Counted from the first letter of the stretch, positions 24,239 to 32,876 are shown. The stretch is DNA of 43,047 nt from Spirobacillus cienkowskii (GCA_003339605.1 QOVW01000072.1:1-43047), one strand, 5' to 3'. Made by a program: numbers and translations. Notes: generated by a model from the letters alone, not told the origin.

Positions 24239-24299
24239 AGCATTCAGCCTTTCTGTTGAAATTTTGAATAGAATGCATTGCTGTTAATCGGTGTAACCC

Positions 24300-24327
24300 T
24301 TGATTTGCTTGAATTTGCTAATATATT
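24300..24327 (+). promoter_or_regulatory. Promoter of the Gld-like ABC operon
   Basis: TTGATT (24300-24305), a 16-bp spacer and TATATT (24322-24327) lie about 90 bp upstream of the ATPase gene. A small hairpin (ACGGT then ACCGT) sits in the leader between promoter and gene. Confidence 0.45.
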
Positions 24328-24416
24328 TCTTACGCATTAAGATACCGACAATTTGACGGTGCTTTTTACCGTAACTAGCATTTTGAATCCAATGCAAACA
24401 TTTTTGGGAGGAAAAA

Positions 24417-25397
24417 ATGATTGAAGTGAGTGAGCTTGTAAAGCTTTTTGGCGAACGAAAAGTTTTGCATAGTTTAAATTTTTCTGTTGGAACGGGGCGA
24501 ATATGTGGATTTTTAGGACCTAATGGCTCTGGGAAATCAACCACAATGGATATTTTAGCAGGTTTGCTTGGACCAAGTTCGGGAAGTGCAAAAATTTGCG
24601 GCTTTGATGTTGTTACACAAACAAAAGATGTCAAAGCAAATGTAGGTTATTTACCTGACAATCCCCCATTATATAAAGAAATGAGGGTTCATGAATTTGT
24701 CGATTATGTTGCAAAGCTTCGTGGCCTTAATTCAAGTGCTCGTAAAAACGATGTTGATTGGGTTATTCATGAATGCGATGTTGCAGATGTGGTAAATAGA
24801 GTTATTGGCAATTTGTCTAAAGGATACAGGCAGCGTGTGGCATTGTGTGCCGCACTTGTGCATAAACCCAAGGTTTTAATTTTGGATGAACCGACAGAAG
24901 GTCTTGATCCAAATCAAATTTTGCATATTCGTCAATTAATTAAAAAATTAGCAAACGATAGAACAGTGATTTTAAGTTCGCATATTTTATCAGAGGTTCA
25001 AGCAACTTGTGATGAAGTTGTAATTATAAACCATGGCCATATTGCAGCTAAAACATCAATTAAAAATGACAAAACTAAACCTTTATATTACTTATATACT
25101 TTTGCATCAAAATCCGAAAAAGCATTAAATTGGTTTCAACAAAGAAATTATGTACGTTCAGCAAAACCTCTAGCGCAAAAAAACAATTCTATATTAGTTG
25201 AGTTTGGTAGTGAATTTTGGAGCGAAAATAATGGCGAAAATATTGCTAATGTAACAGAACAAATTGTTCAAGAAAATTTTCCTTTAATTGGAATTGAAGA
25301 AAAAAAAGAAGGTCTTGAAGAATTGTTTTTTGATGTAATTCGTTCGCAGCCAGGAAATCATCAAATACAAATTTCGTCGCTAGGAGAATTAGTATGA
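24417..25397 (+). CDS. ABC transporter ATPase, GldA/CcmA type
   Basis: This 326-residue ATPase has Walker A GPNGSGKS (34-41), the Q-loop region GYLPDNPPLY, signature LSKGYRQR (133-140), Walker B VLILDEPTEGLDP (Asp157, Glu158) and H-loop His189. About 100 residues follow the ATPase core, as in GldA/drug-export ATPases. It energises the permease encoded next, whose ATG overlaps its stop by 4 bp. In Bacteroidota the same gene set is required for gliding. In deltaproteobacteria-like genomes it occurs as an ABC system of unknown substrate, so the symbol is left empty. GGGAGG precedes the ATG. Confidence 0.9.
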   Translation: MIEVSELVKLFGERKVLHSLNFSVGTGRICGFLGPNGSGKSTTMDILAGLLGPSSGSAKICGFDVVTQTKDVKANVGYLPDNPPLYKEMRVHEFVDYVAKLRGLNSSARKNDVDWVIHECDVADVVNRVIGNLSKGYRQRVALCAALVHKPKVLILDEPTEGLDPNQILHIRQLIKKLANDRTVILSSHILSEVQATCDEVVIINHGHIAAKTSIKNDKTKPLYYLYTFASKSEKALNWFQQRNYVRSAKPLAQKNNSILVEFGSEFWSENNGENIANVTEQIVQENFPLIGIEEKKEGLEELFFDVIRSQPGNHQIQISSLGELV

Positions 25398-26122
25398 GTG
25401 CAACATTATCAATTGCGCAAAGAGACTTTAAAGGATTTTTTGGTACGCCTTTAGGTTGGATAGCTGCATGTATTATATTTTTAATATCTGGTGTTGTTTT
25501 TTTTATAGTTGTAAGAATATTGCTTGATAGAGGGCAGTCTATTGATCCTGTATCCGATATTATTTCGCAAGTTTTAGGATTTTTAAATTATATTAATATT
25601 TTTATTATTCCTGCTTTTACAATGAAAGCAATGAGTGAAGATTTAAATAACGGTACCTATAGATTACAATCTGCAGCTCCAATTTCTACTTGGGAAATAG
25701 TTGCTGGAAAGTTTTTGGGAGTTACTTTTTATTTTTCTGTTATTACCTTACTGATGTTAATTTATCCCCTTTTTACATATGTGTTTACTGAGCCAGATTT
25801 AAAAGTGTTGGCCACAGGTTGGTTAGGGTTAATTTTAAATACAGCTACTATAATTTCAATTGGATTATTTATAGGTTCTTTAACAAAAAATCCTGTATTA
25901 AGTTATTTGGGTTCTGCGTTTTTTATTATTGCGTTTATTATTTCTGGATTTATTCCTGGTGTTCCAGATTGGTATAGAAAAAGTATTAACTTATTAGATT
26001 TAAGTAATGATTTTTCTAAAGGAATTCTTAAAACTGGTTCCGTCGCAACTTATATTGCAATTGTATTAGTGTTTCTTTTTCTGTGTCGATTTGTGATGGA
26101 AATTAAGAAGTGGAGAATATAA
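25394..26122 (+). CDS. ABC transporter permease, GldF/ABC-2 type
   Basis: The 242-residue inner-membrane protein has six predicted membrane helices (about residues 20-42, 60-82, 106-130, 145-165, 173-195 and 218-236). It carries the ABC-2 type pattern of a re-entrant N-terminal region with FFGTPLGWIAA and MKAMSEDLNNGTYRLQSAAPIS (broken here as MKAMSEDLNNGTYRL then QSAAPIS). That segment is diagnostic of the GldF/NosY-like permeases. It is translationally coupled to the ATPase (ATGA overlap). The GldG-like gene begins 3 bp after its stop. Confidence 0.88.
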   Translation: MSATLSIAQRDFKGFFGTPLGWIAACIIFLISGVVFFIVVRILLDRGQSIDPVSDIISQVLGFLNYINIFIIPAFTMKAMSEDLNNGTYRLQSAAPISTWEIVAGKFLGVTFYFSVITLLMLIYPLFTYVFTEPDLKVLATGWLGLILNTATIISIGLFIGSLTKNPVLSYLGSAFFIIAFIISGFIPGVPDWYRKSINLLDLSNDFSKGILKTGSVATYIAIVLVFLFLCRFVMEIKKWRI

Positions 26123-26125
26123 TTT

Positions 26126-27787
26126 ATGAAAAAATATAAGCTTGAATTTTCAATAGTAACAATATTTTTTGCTTTTTTAGTGCTCTTATTATGGCAAAGA
26201 TTAAGTGTTATATCTGAATTTATTCCTTTTGTTTTAATTGGAGTTTGTGTTGCAGTTCTTGCGGTAATTGTGTTTCCTTTTTGGTTTAAAGGTAAAAACA
26301 ATTCTGATAATGGCGAAGTTTATGCACCTAAATATTTTGCTCAAGCAATAGTATCAAGTATTCTTGGTGTTGTGGTAATTGTTTTCTCTGCTGTTATTTT
26401 AAATAAAAATAATTTTTCAAAAACAATTGATGTCACTTCTAATAAAATTAATTCTCTAAGCGATGAATCAAATAAATTTTTAGATGCTTTAAGTAAGCAA
26501 GTTGAAATTTATTGTGTTCCTTCACAAAATCCAATTGAAAATTATTGTGATAGTAGTTACGATCTTATTAATTTATTTGCAAAAAAATCAAATAATATTA
26601 TTAATGTTGGTCCGATTGCTTTTAATAATAAAGAAGCGCTGCAAAGAGTTCAGCCGTCTGGGTTTTCTAGGCTAGTTTTAATGACAGATAATAATAAAAC
26701 AGAAATTGATGGTGTTGTCACAGAAAGTCGATTAACCAATGCCTTAATCAATTTAGTTCGCTTTAAAAAAATTGTTTACTTTCTTTCTGGCAGTGGAGAG
26801 CCTTCAATTTCTGTAGATGCAGGAATTGATAAAAGCTATGTTGATATTGTAGCAGGACTTCAGCATAAATCTTATGAAGTTAAAGATTGGAATATTAAAC
26901 AAGGTTTTTTACCTAAAGATGCTAGAGTTTTAATAGCAGGTGATAACAATATTCCATACAGTGAAGAAGTTCAAAATATCCTAAAAAACTTTATTGCGCA
27001 CGGTGGTCGTCTGGTTTTAATTGTAAATCCTTTTCGTGAGCAGGGTTTAGAAAAACTTTATGCTTCGCTAAACTTAAAGTTAGATCCCACTTTGTTAATG
27101 CTCAATTCCAAAACCCCTATTGGACAACAAATTGCTAAGCAAAATTTATCTCGCTCGCCAGTTATTGCCAGTAACTTTAGTTTTGAGTCCCCTATTACCA
27201 AAATTATTGCTCAGGTTTATGGGGCGCAAGCGGTGATGTTGATTGATGGCGGTCGTCCAATTTCTGTGATGACTTCAGAAAAAAAGAATTCGCCGTTAAA
27301 AACTAACGCTAGTGTATTATTAACTTCTTTTAGCGCTGCTCCAATTACGTTAACTTCTGATGCAAGAAATCGCATTGATTTAAATGTCCCATTTCAGTTA
27401 ACTCCTGATGTAAATTTTGATCCTAACAAATCTTGGCCACTCGCAGTTAGTGTTGATTTGACTGGTGTCTCTAAGCTTGCTGATGATCCTTCTGCAATAA
27501 AAATTTCTGATCCAGCGAAGGATAAATCTGAAGTGGTTGTTTTTGGTTTTAGTTTTGTTAGTCCATTTTCAAAATTTACTCCAATTTCTGATGAATTGTT
27601 ACCTGTTACTGTTGCGCATCTTTATCAGGATCAAGAATTGGTTACAATTCCTCCTCGCGATTTTTCTCCTAAGCAATTTAATTTGTCTCGCAATCCTGGA
27701 GCATGGTTACCGCTTTTTTCTGGTATATTACCTGTTTTTACAGCAATTTCTGGCTTGCTTATTTGGTTTAGAAGGAGATCTGCATGA
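26126..27787 (+). CDS. GldG-like auxiliary protein of the ABC system
   Basis: The 553-residue protein has three N-terminal hydrophobic segments (about 8-25, 32-52 and 72-94), a large periplasmic domain of about 430 residues of the ABC_transp_aux/GldG type, and a C-terminal membrane helix followed by a basic tail (ISGLLIWFRRRSA). Typical blocks are VYFLSGSGEPSI, the Rossmann-like VLIAGDNNIPYSEEVQNIL and FIAHGGRLVLIVNPF. It stands between the permease (3 bp) and the DUF4340-like gene (4-bp overlap), the standard order of these clusters. The molecular role of GldG is not established. Confidence 0.85.
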   Translation: MKKYKLEFSIVTIFFAFLVLLLWQRLSVISEFIPFVLIGVCVAVLAVIVFPFWFKGKNNSDNGEVYAPKYFAQAIVSSILGVVVIVFSAVILNKNNFSKTIDVTSNKINSLSDESNKFLDALSKQVEIYCVPSQNPIENYCDSSYDLINLFAKKSNNIINVGPIAFNNKEALQRVQPSGFSRLVLMTDNNKTEIDGVVTESRLTNALINLVRFKKIVYFLSGSGEPSISVDAGIDKSYVDIVAGLQHKSYEVKDWNIKQGFLPKDARVLIAGDNNIPYSEEVQNILKNFIAHGGRLVLIVNPFREQGLEKLYASLNLKLDPTLLMLNSKTPIGQQIAKQNLSRSPVIASNFSFESPITKIIAQVYGAQAVMLIDGGRPISVMTSEKKNSPLKTNASVLLTSFSAAPITLTSDARNRIDLNVPFQLTPDVNFDPNKSWPLAVSVDLTGVSKLADDPSAIKISDPAKDKSEVVVFGFSFVSPFSKFTPISDELLPVTVAHLYQDQELVTIPPRDFSPKQFNLSRNPGAWLPLFSGILPVFTAISGLLIWFRRRSA

Positions 27788-29238
27788 AGTTCTCTCAAAA
27801 AGTAGGCTTTGGTATTTTTGCAATATTAGGACTTTCTGCTATTTATTATGGAGACGATTATTATACCAACAAAAAGGAAGAGCGTCTTAAAGAAACTGCG
27901 CATGCTATTTTTTTTGAGACTAAAGATGTTTTAAATTTTTCTGTAAAAAATAAAGCAAATACTTTTACTTTTGCTAGAGACAATAACGAATCTCCTTGGC
28001 GTATTTTAAAGCCAGTAGAGCTTTCTGCAGATCAAGATACAATAAATAATGTTTTATCTGCAGTTCAACAACTTACTGTTCAACAAGAAGTTCCAAATAC
28101 AGAAGCTTTGCTTACAGGAGACAAAAAACAACTTGCGCAATATGGACTCGATAATGCGTTAAATTCTGTTACGATTGAAAGAAAAGGAAAAGATAGCTTA
28201 CAATTACTTTTAGGTAACAAATTAGGTTTTATTAAGAGTTCAAATGAACAAGCTGCTGGTTTTTCTTCTGTTTACGCTATTAATCCTGCTAAAAATAAAT
28301 TATTAGTAGTTAGTGATATGTTTTCGAGTGTAATTGAAGACAAAACATTAGCTGACTTTAGAACAAAAAGGATAGGTAATTTTACAGGGCAAAACGTAAC
28401 AGAAATTGAATTAAATTATAATAAAGAAAATTTGTTAGTTCAAAAAAATAATAATTTGTGGGAAGTGTTAAAGCCTCATAAATGGAAGGGCGATGATAAC
28501 TTTATTTCTGATTACTTAAGTCGTTATCAAGGTCTTTTAGCAGATAAAGTGTATGAAAAAAATGAGATTACTAAAAATTTAATTGAAAAATTTAATTTAA
28601 AAAATCCTTCTGCTATTGTTACGTTTAAAGATGCAAATCAAAAAATTCTGCAAAAATTTGAATTGAGCATTACTAAAGAGGGTATTTATATCACAATGGT
28701 TGATGGTTCTGTTGCTAAATTAAGTTTGGACTTATGGCCAGATCTTGTGCCAAAAGAGAAAAGTTTTCGTAATAAACTTATTATGCTAAATATTAATACT
28801 GATTCTATTTCTAGAATCGTTCTTTCTGATGAATTATCTTTTGTGCGAAAAGATAATAATTGGTACCGTACAACATCAACAACTCAACAACCATCTGTTT
28901 CTGAAACTCCTAGTCAAGATGCATTTAATTTCTTTTCTAACTGGGAGTTAATGTCTGCTGATGATATTATACTCAATCCAAGTAACGCAGATCTAGAATA
29001 TTTTGGCATTACTAAACCATTGAAAGTTTTTTATTTTGAGTTTAATGAAGCTGCTAAAATAAAACCTATAAAAATAATTGTTGGCAATAGGGTTCCAAAA
29101 AATGAAAAAAATGTGTATTTAAAACGATCTGATTTGTCTTCTGTCTATATTGTCGAGACAGATTGGCTCTCGCAACTTGCCCAACTTTATTCAGTTGGTG
29201 ATTCTTCACATATATCAGTGCAAAAACAGATGGAGTAA
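27784..29238 (+). CDS. DUF4340-type membrane-anchored protein
   Basis: The 484-residue protein has one N-terminal membrane anchor (residues 7-24) and a long periplasmic part made of two or three similar beta-rich units. Typical fragments are WRILKPVELSADQDTINNVL, YGLDNALNSVTIERKG, LGNKLGF and a second copy-like WEVLKPHKWKGDDNFISDYL with YFGITKPLKVFYFEF. This repeating 'W-x-(I/V)-L-x-P then LxxxLxxxxx...YGL' layout is that of DUF4340 proteins, which follow GldG-like genes. Function unknown; probably part of the ABC assembly. Overlaps the preceding gene by 4 bp. Confidence 0.82.
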   Translation: MKFSQKVGFGIFAILGLSAIYYGDDYYTNKKEERLKETAHAIFFETKDVLNFSVKNKANTFTFARDNNESPWRILKPVELSADQDTINNVLSAVQQLTVQQEVPNTEALLTGDKKQLAQYGLDNALNSVTIERKGKDSLQLLLGNKLGFIKSSNEQAAGFSSVYAINPAKNKLLVVSDMFSSVIEDKTLADFRTKRIGNFTGQNVTEIELNYNKENLLVQKNNNLWEVLKPHKWKGDDNFISDYLSRYQGLLADKVYEKNEITKNLIEKFNLKNPSAIVTFKDANQKILQKFELSITKEGIYITMVDGSVAKLSLDLWPDLVPKEKSFRNKLIMLNINTDSISRIVLSDELSFVRKDNNWYRTTSTTQQPSVSETPSQDAFNFFSNWELMSADDIILNPSNADLEYFGITKPLKVFYFEFNEAAKIKPIKIIVGNRVPKNEKNVYLKRSDLSSVYIVETDWLSQLAQLYSVGDSSHISVQKQME

Positions 29239-29244
29239 CCTTTC

Positions 29245-29907
29245 TTGAAAACAGAACTTTTTTTGATCCCTATTGCTGCTGTGAGCGATAGTATTCGAGT
29301 TTTAGTGACTAAAGATCCCATAAGTGAAAAACAAACTTTTCCAAGTATTACTCTTAAACAAGATCTTCATTTACATGGAGGTACTAGACGTATTTTAAGC
29401 GATCTTTTAGCAAATGCACATTTGGCTGATTTAGAAACTTGGTTTCATTCTGCTCGTTGTAAAGATCGTATTGTCGATGTGTATGATCGCGATTTGTTGT
29501 TTGAGCATGCGCAAAGTATTGCAATCGTGCGCGCAATTGCTCTGCCTTTAGAGTTTTCTTCGCAAGCAAGAGGAATTTGGTTAGATGCCGAAAATCTTTT
29601 TTCGCAAGACTCAATTTTAGCACCAGATAGTCGTCTTTTTTTACGTGAATGTTTGAATCAGGTGCCGTTGTGGGTAAAAAATACCACTTTTACGTTTGAA
29701 TTGTTATCACAAGTATTTTCAATTCAAGACTTGCGTTTACTTGTGGGAATGCTTTCGAACCAAGATATTGATCCAGGCAATTTTCATAGACGTCTCAAAC
29801 GCCTCGATATTTTGCGTCCGTTGGTGACTGGCCAACAGCGTGTTCATAAATGGGAATTTTCTTGGGAAAAAAGTTATATTTTAAACTCAGAAGGGTTGAT
29901 ACCCTAA
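29245..29907 (+). CDS. NrtR/Nudix-related protein lacking a Nudix box
   Basis: The 220-residue product ends in a winged-helix domain (about 149-213: FTFELLSQVF, LVGMLSNQDIDPGNFHRRLK, then RLDILRPLVTG) that follows the pattern of the DNA-binding tail of NrtR, the Nudix-related repressor of NAD genes (FTLxxLQxxY, NFRRKL). The N-terminal half has the general Nudix strand order (IPIAAVSDSIRVLVTKDP, then later VDVYDRDLLF), but I see no Nudix box GxxxExxxxxxxREUxEExGU. It may therefore be a sensor without hydrolase activity. It starts with TTG, 6 bp after the DUF4340 gene, and is probably in that operon. A link to nadA in this window is speculative. Confidence 0.55.
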   Translation: MKTELFLIPIAAVSDSIRVLVTKDPISEKQTFPSITLKQDLHLHGGTRRILSDLLANAHLADLETWFHSARCKDRIVDVYDRDLLFEHAQSIAIVRAIALPLEFSSQARGIWLDAENLFSQDSILAPDSRLFLRECLNQVPLWVKNTTFTFELLSQVFSIQDLRLLVGMLSNQDIDPGNFHRRLKRLDILRPLVTGQQRVHKWEFSWEKSYILNSEGLIP

Positions 29908-29982
29908 AAGATTATAAGACCCCTATAAATTTAGGTAAAAATAGACTCTCGCAAGAAAATGTAATTTTTTTTTCAAATCGAC

Positions 29983-30011
29983 TTGACCTATTGCATGCGA
30001 TTATGTAGACA
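29983..30011 (+). promoter_or_regulatory. Promoter of the tRNA-Asn gene
   Basis: TTGACC (29983-29988), a 17-bp spacer and TAGACA (30006-30011) place transcription start at about 30018, some 11 bp before the mature tRNA. The -10 element is weak. Confidence 0.4.
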
Positions 30012-30028
30012 CTCTTTCACAAAGACGT

Positions 30029-30103
30029 TCCTCAGTAGCTCAGTGGTAGAGCAAGTGACTGTTAATCACTTGGTCGGGTGTTCAATCCACCCCTGGGGAG
30101 CCA
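30029..30103 (+). tRNA. tRNA-Asn (anticodon GUU)
   Basis: The cloverleaf is complete. The acceptor stem pairs 30029-30035 (TCCTCAG) with 30093-30099 (CTGGGGA, one G-U pair). The D arm is AGCTCAGTGGTAGAGC. The anticodon arm is AGTGA-CTGTTAA-TCACT with GTT at 30061-30063, and the T arm is GGGTG-TTCAATC-CACCC. Discriminator G and an encoded CCA end at 30103. The only RNA gene found in the window; it has its own promoter-like sequence. Confidence 0.97.
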
Positions 30104-30262
30104 TTTGTTTTTTAATGCTCTCGTCATTCTGTTTCTAGTGTCAATACTTTTGGTCTATCAAGTACTTTTGCCTCTCTAATATCTTGTATTTCAAGCTTAT
30201 AATCATGACTGCAATAGTAAAACCTGGATTCTTAAACGTTTTGGTTTAAGTTGGAGACAAAA

Positions 30263-31417
30263 GTGAAAAAAATTTTGATTGCAGATGCAAGTAAAGCCAG
30301 CCTCGTCATGACAAGTGAAGTGTTTAAGGATCATTATCCAGGCGTACAGGTGGTTGTCGCAAGGAGCTCCGCTGAGGCTCTAGAAATTGCTAAACATCAT
30401 GAAGGATTGGACGCATTTGTGATTGATTTTGATCTTCCTGATTTTGATGGTGCGCAAACCGCGCAAAGGTTAAAAAAGCTTTATAGTATTCCTATTTTAA
30501 TTACAGCCTTTGATAGACCAGAGGTTGTGCAAACAATTGAAACGTCGCTAAAACAATATGCTGATTGCCAAAGTTGGTTAAAAAAGCCTGTAAACCCAGA
30601 AATTGTGATTGCTGTGGCACAGCGCTTTTGTGACAATAAAACCCGTACTACGCAACAAAAAAGAGTATCGTGCAATTTGCCTGTGTTTGCCGAAATCTTG
30701 CTTGAAAATGAAAGTTTAACAGCATATCAGCAAATTCTAACTCCTAAAACAGGTAAAAAAACCCTTCTTCCTGAGCTAAAAAGCACCACAAAAAAAGGAA
30801 CAAAGGATCTCAAAACATCTAAGCTGAGTAAAAGCAAAATCGAAAAAGAAAATCATGACATTAAAGCACTCCCTATTTCGTTTTGCGGGGTAATAGAAGA
30901 CTGTTCATTGAGTGGCGTAAAGCTAAAGCCAAGCAAGAATAATAAACCAGGATTAACAGATTGGAAGCATTTGCTTGCAAGCATGGAGTTTATTGCGTTG
31001 GGCAGTGTTGTCACTTTAAAGCTTCCTTCTCACACAGAAATTGAAAATAGCAGCCTTGCGGAAATGAGTAAGGTTTGTTTGACCGCCGCATTAAAAGATA
31101 ACCAATTGCAAAAAGATGTTGTTGCTGCCAAGAAAAAAACAGCGAGTAAGGTTGCAAAAAAAGCTCCCGCTCTTTCTACTTTATCTGCTAAAACTAAGAA
31201 AAAAGCGGCCAGTGATGCCGCAGTCGAAACTAAGCTGCAATCAATTATTGGAAAGGTGTCGTGGACAAGCTCCGAATCTGGAGAATGGTGTGTGGGAGTT
31301 GAGTTTGAAAATCAAAGCCTGTCTAAAAAACTGTTTGAAGCCATTCTTTCGATGCAACTCAAGCAACAAAAAAATATTACCAACCAGTCTTCCATGAAAA
31401 CATCTCGTGCAAGTTAG
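30263..31417 (+). CDS. Receiver domain fused to a split PilZ-like domain
   Basis: Residues 1-125 are a receiver domain: KILIADAS, phosphoacceptor Asp55 (FVIDFDLPDFDG), ILITAF and the Lys of WLKKPVNPE. The C-terminal part resembles a PilZ (c-di-GMP) domain: KRVSCNLPVFAEILLEN, then GVIEDCSLSGVKLKP (DxSxxG), LGSVVTLKLP, and at the very end VGVEFENQS. Two lysine-rich insertions (about residues 165-205 and 285-325) interrupt it. The RxxxR arm has Asn in place of its second Arg, so nucleotide binding is uncertain. The start is GTG at 30263, 6 nt after GGAG; a TTG 12 bp upstream is less likely. The stop overlaps that of the convergent mrp by 2 bp. Confidence 0.75.
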   Translation: MKKILIADASKASLVMTSEVFKDHYPGVQVVVARSSAEALEIAKHHEGLDAFVIDFDLPDFDGAQTAQRLKKLYSIPILITAFDRPEVVQTIETSLKQYADCQSWLKKPVNPEIVIAVAQRFCDNKTRTTQQKRVSCNLPVFAEILLENESLTAYQQILTPKTGKKTLLPELKSTTKKGTKDLKTSKLSKSKIEKENHDIKALPISFCGVIEDCSLSGVKLKPSKNNKPGLTDWKHLLASMEFIALGSVVTLKLPSHTEIENSSLAEMSKVCLTAALKDNQLQKDVVAAKKKTASKVAKKAPALSTLSAKTKKKAASDAAVETKLQSIIGKVSWTSSESGEWCVGVEFENQSLSKKLFEAILSMQLKQQKNITNQSSMKTSRAS

Positions 31418-32592
31418 TCATGTTTTGTGCGAGATGTGTCCATATGAATTGCATTTTTTACAACCTGTTCTGCAATAACAGAAAAATGAGTACGAATAGG
31501 GTGGTTTGGTTTTGCTGTTAATGGCTCTCCGCAATCTCCAGCTTCACGAATTTCAGTAAAAAGAGGCAAGTGCCCAAGTAGTGGTGCTTCAAATTTTTGT
31601 GCCACACGTTCTGCGCCGCCTTTGCCAAAAATATGCGCTTCATGACTGCATTTAGGGCAAGAATAGGTAGACATGTTTTCAACTATGCCAAGTATTGGCA
31701 CTTCTGTTTTGCGAAACATTGCAATCCCTTTAACGGCATCAAGCAACGCCACGTTTTGTGGAGTTGTGACAATCACGGCACCTGTTAAAGGAATACTTTG
31801 GACAAGGGTGAGTTGTGCATCACCTGTGCCAGGAGGTAGGTCAATAATTAAAAAATCAAGCTCACCCCAATCAACATCCCAAAAAAATTGTTGCAGCGCT
31901 TTCATAATCATTGGGCCGCGCCAAATGACGGCGGTTTCTTCTGGAGCAAAAAATCCAAATGACATAACCTTTAAGCCGTAAGCTTCGGGGGGAATAATCT
32001 TATTATTTTCGTTGACTAAAGGATCTTTATGAATGTTCAGCATAGTTGGAATACTAGGGCCATAGATATCGGCATCAAGAATTCCCACCTTGTAGCCTTG
32101 ATTGTAAAGACTTAAGGCAAGGTTAACGCTGACTGTGCTTTTGCCCACACCACCTTTACCACTTGCCACTGCAATAATTCTTTTTACCCCTGATATGGAA
32201 CGTTTTCCAGATTGGGGGCGTGTATCAGAAGTTGTAGCGCTATGTGGTTGAGAGTGGGAGTGTGAATGAGTGCGTGAAGAATCATGAGACAGAGTTGAAG
32301 AAGATTGTGCCGATGCTGTTGTTGGCTGCGGCGCTTTTTCTTTTCTTTCAAAGTAAACAGTCAACTCATTGTCTTTGGTATACAGTTTTTCATGCAAAAA
32401 ATTTTCGACCGCTGTTTTTGCAGAGAGATTGAGGCCATCAGAAAAAAAATGGACACGCATTTTGCCTGCATGGTGTTCTATATGATGCACACGCTTTGAC
32501 CAAGAAAAACCGCCTAAGGCATTTAAAACTTCTGCGGTTAAGCAGCTTTCAAGTTCCTGAACTGTGTTTAATTGAGTTGTAGTTTGTGTCAT
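31414..32592 (-). CDS. mrp: Mrp/ApbC-family P-loop ATPase, Fe-S cluster carrier
   Basis: Mrp/NBP35 proteins bind and deliver [4Fe-4S] clusters in an ATP-dependent way. An N-terminal MIP18/DUF59-like domain (about residues 5-85) is followed by a Ser/His-rich linker (102-130, with THSHSHSQPHS) and the ATPase: deviant Walker A AVASGKGGVGKST (141-153), LDADIYGPSIP, IIDLPPGTGDAQLT, and the cluster-binding CPKC (C312, C315). The His-rich linker is unusual. I prefer ATG at 32592 (AGGT 9 nt upstream); an ATG 9 bp earlier overlaps the nfu stop. It is co-transcribed with nfu, which supports an Fe-S role. Confidence 0.93.
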   Translation of the reverse strand: MTQTTTQLNTVQELESCLTAEVLNALGGFSWSKRVHHIEHHAGKMRVHFFSDGLNLSAKTAVENFLHEKLYTKDNELTVYFERKEKAPQPTTASAQSSSTLSHDSSRTHSHSHSQPHSATTSDTRPQSGKRSISGVKRIIAVASGKGGVGKSTVSVNLALSLYNQGYKVGILDADIYGPSIPTMLNIHKDPLVNENNKIIPPEAYGLKVMSFGFFAPEETAVIWRGPMIMKALQQFFWDVDWGELDFLIIDLPPGTGDAQLTLVQSIPLTGAVIVTTPQNVALLDAVKGIAMFRKTEVPILGIVENMSTYSCPKCSHEAHIFGKGGAERVAQKFEAPLLGHLPLFTEIREAGDCGEPLTAKPNHPIRTHFSVIAEQVVKNAIHMDTSRTKHD

Positions 32593-32594
32593 GG

Positions 32595-32819
32595 TTACCA
32601 TACCTGCTCGATGCCTTTGACTTCAGGCACTTTTTCCATAAGCATTTTTTCAACTCCATGATAAAGAGTCATTGCACTTGAAGGGCAATGGGAACACGCA
32701 CCAACAAGTCTAACTTTAACAATACCATCCTCAACATCAACAAGCTCAATATCTCCTCCATCAGACTGGAGGGCCGGACGAATTTGCTGTTCAATTATTT
32801 CTTTAATTTTTGTAATCAT
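32595..32819 (-). CDS. nfu: NifU C-terminal-domain (Nfu-type) Fe-S scaffold protein
   Basis: This 74-residue protein is a minimal NifU C-terminal domain: IRPALQSDGGDIELVDVEDG (13-32) and VRLVGACSHCPSSAMTL with the cluster ligands C42 and C45. Such proteins dimerise and hold a [4Fe-4S] cluster for transfer to target enzymes. It is the first gene of an operon with mrp (2 bp apart), a sensible carrier pair. Possible clients in this window include NadA. A promoter at 32877-32904 precedes it. Confidence 0.93.
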   Translation of the reverse strand: MITKIKEIIEQQIRPALQSDGGDIELVDVEDGIVKVRLVGACSHCPSSAMTLYHGVEKMLMEKVPEVKGIEQVW

Positions 32820-32876
32820 TTACATAGACCTCTTTGAGAGCTGCAGCCTTGGCAGGTAGCGGCATGTTTCTGTATA

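Noticed and set aside
24284-24634. 116-codon open frame on the - strand across the ABC ATPase start
   Set aside because: It overlaps the promoter and Walker A region of a firm gene, and shows no recognisable features.
32220-32300. Tandem repeat coding for His-Ser in mrp as a microsatellite
   Set aside because: The codons vary and no perfect DNA unit repeats; it is only a His-rich protein linker.
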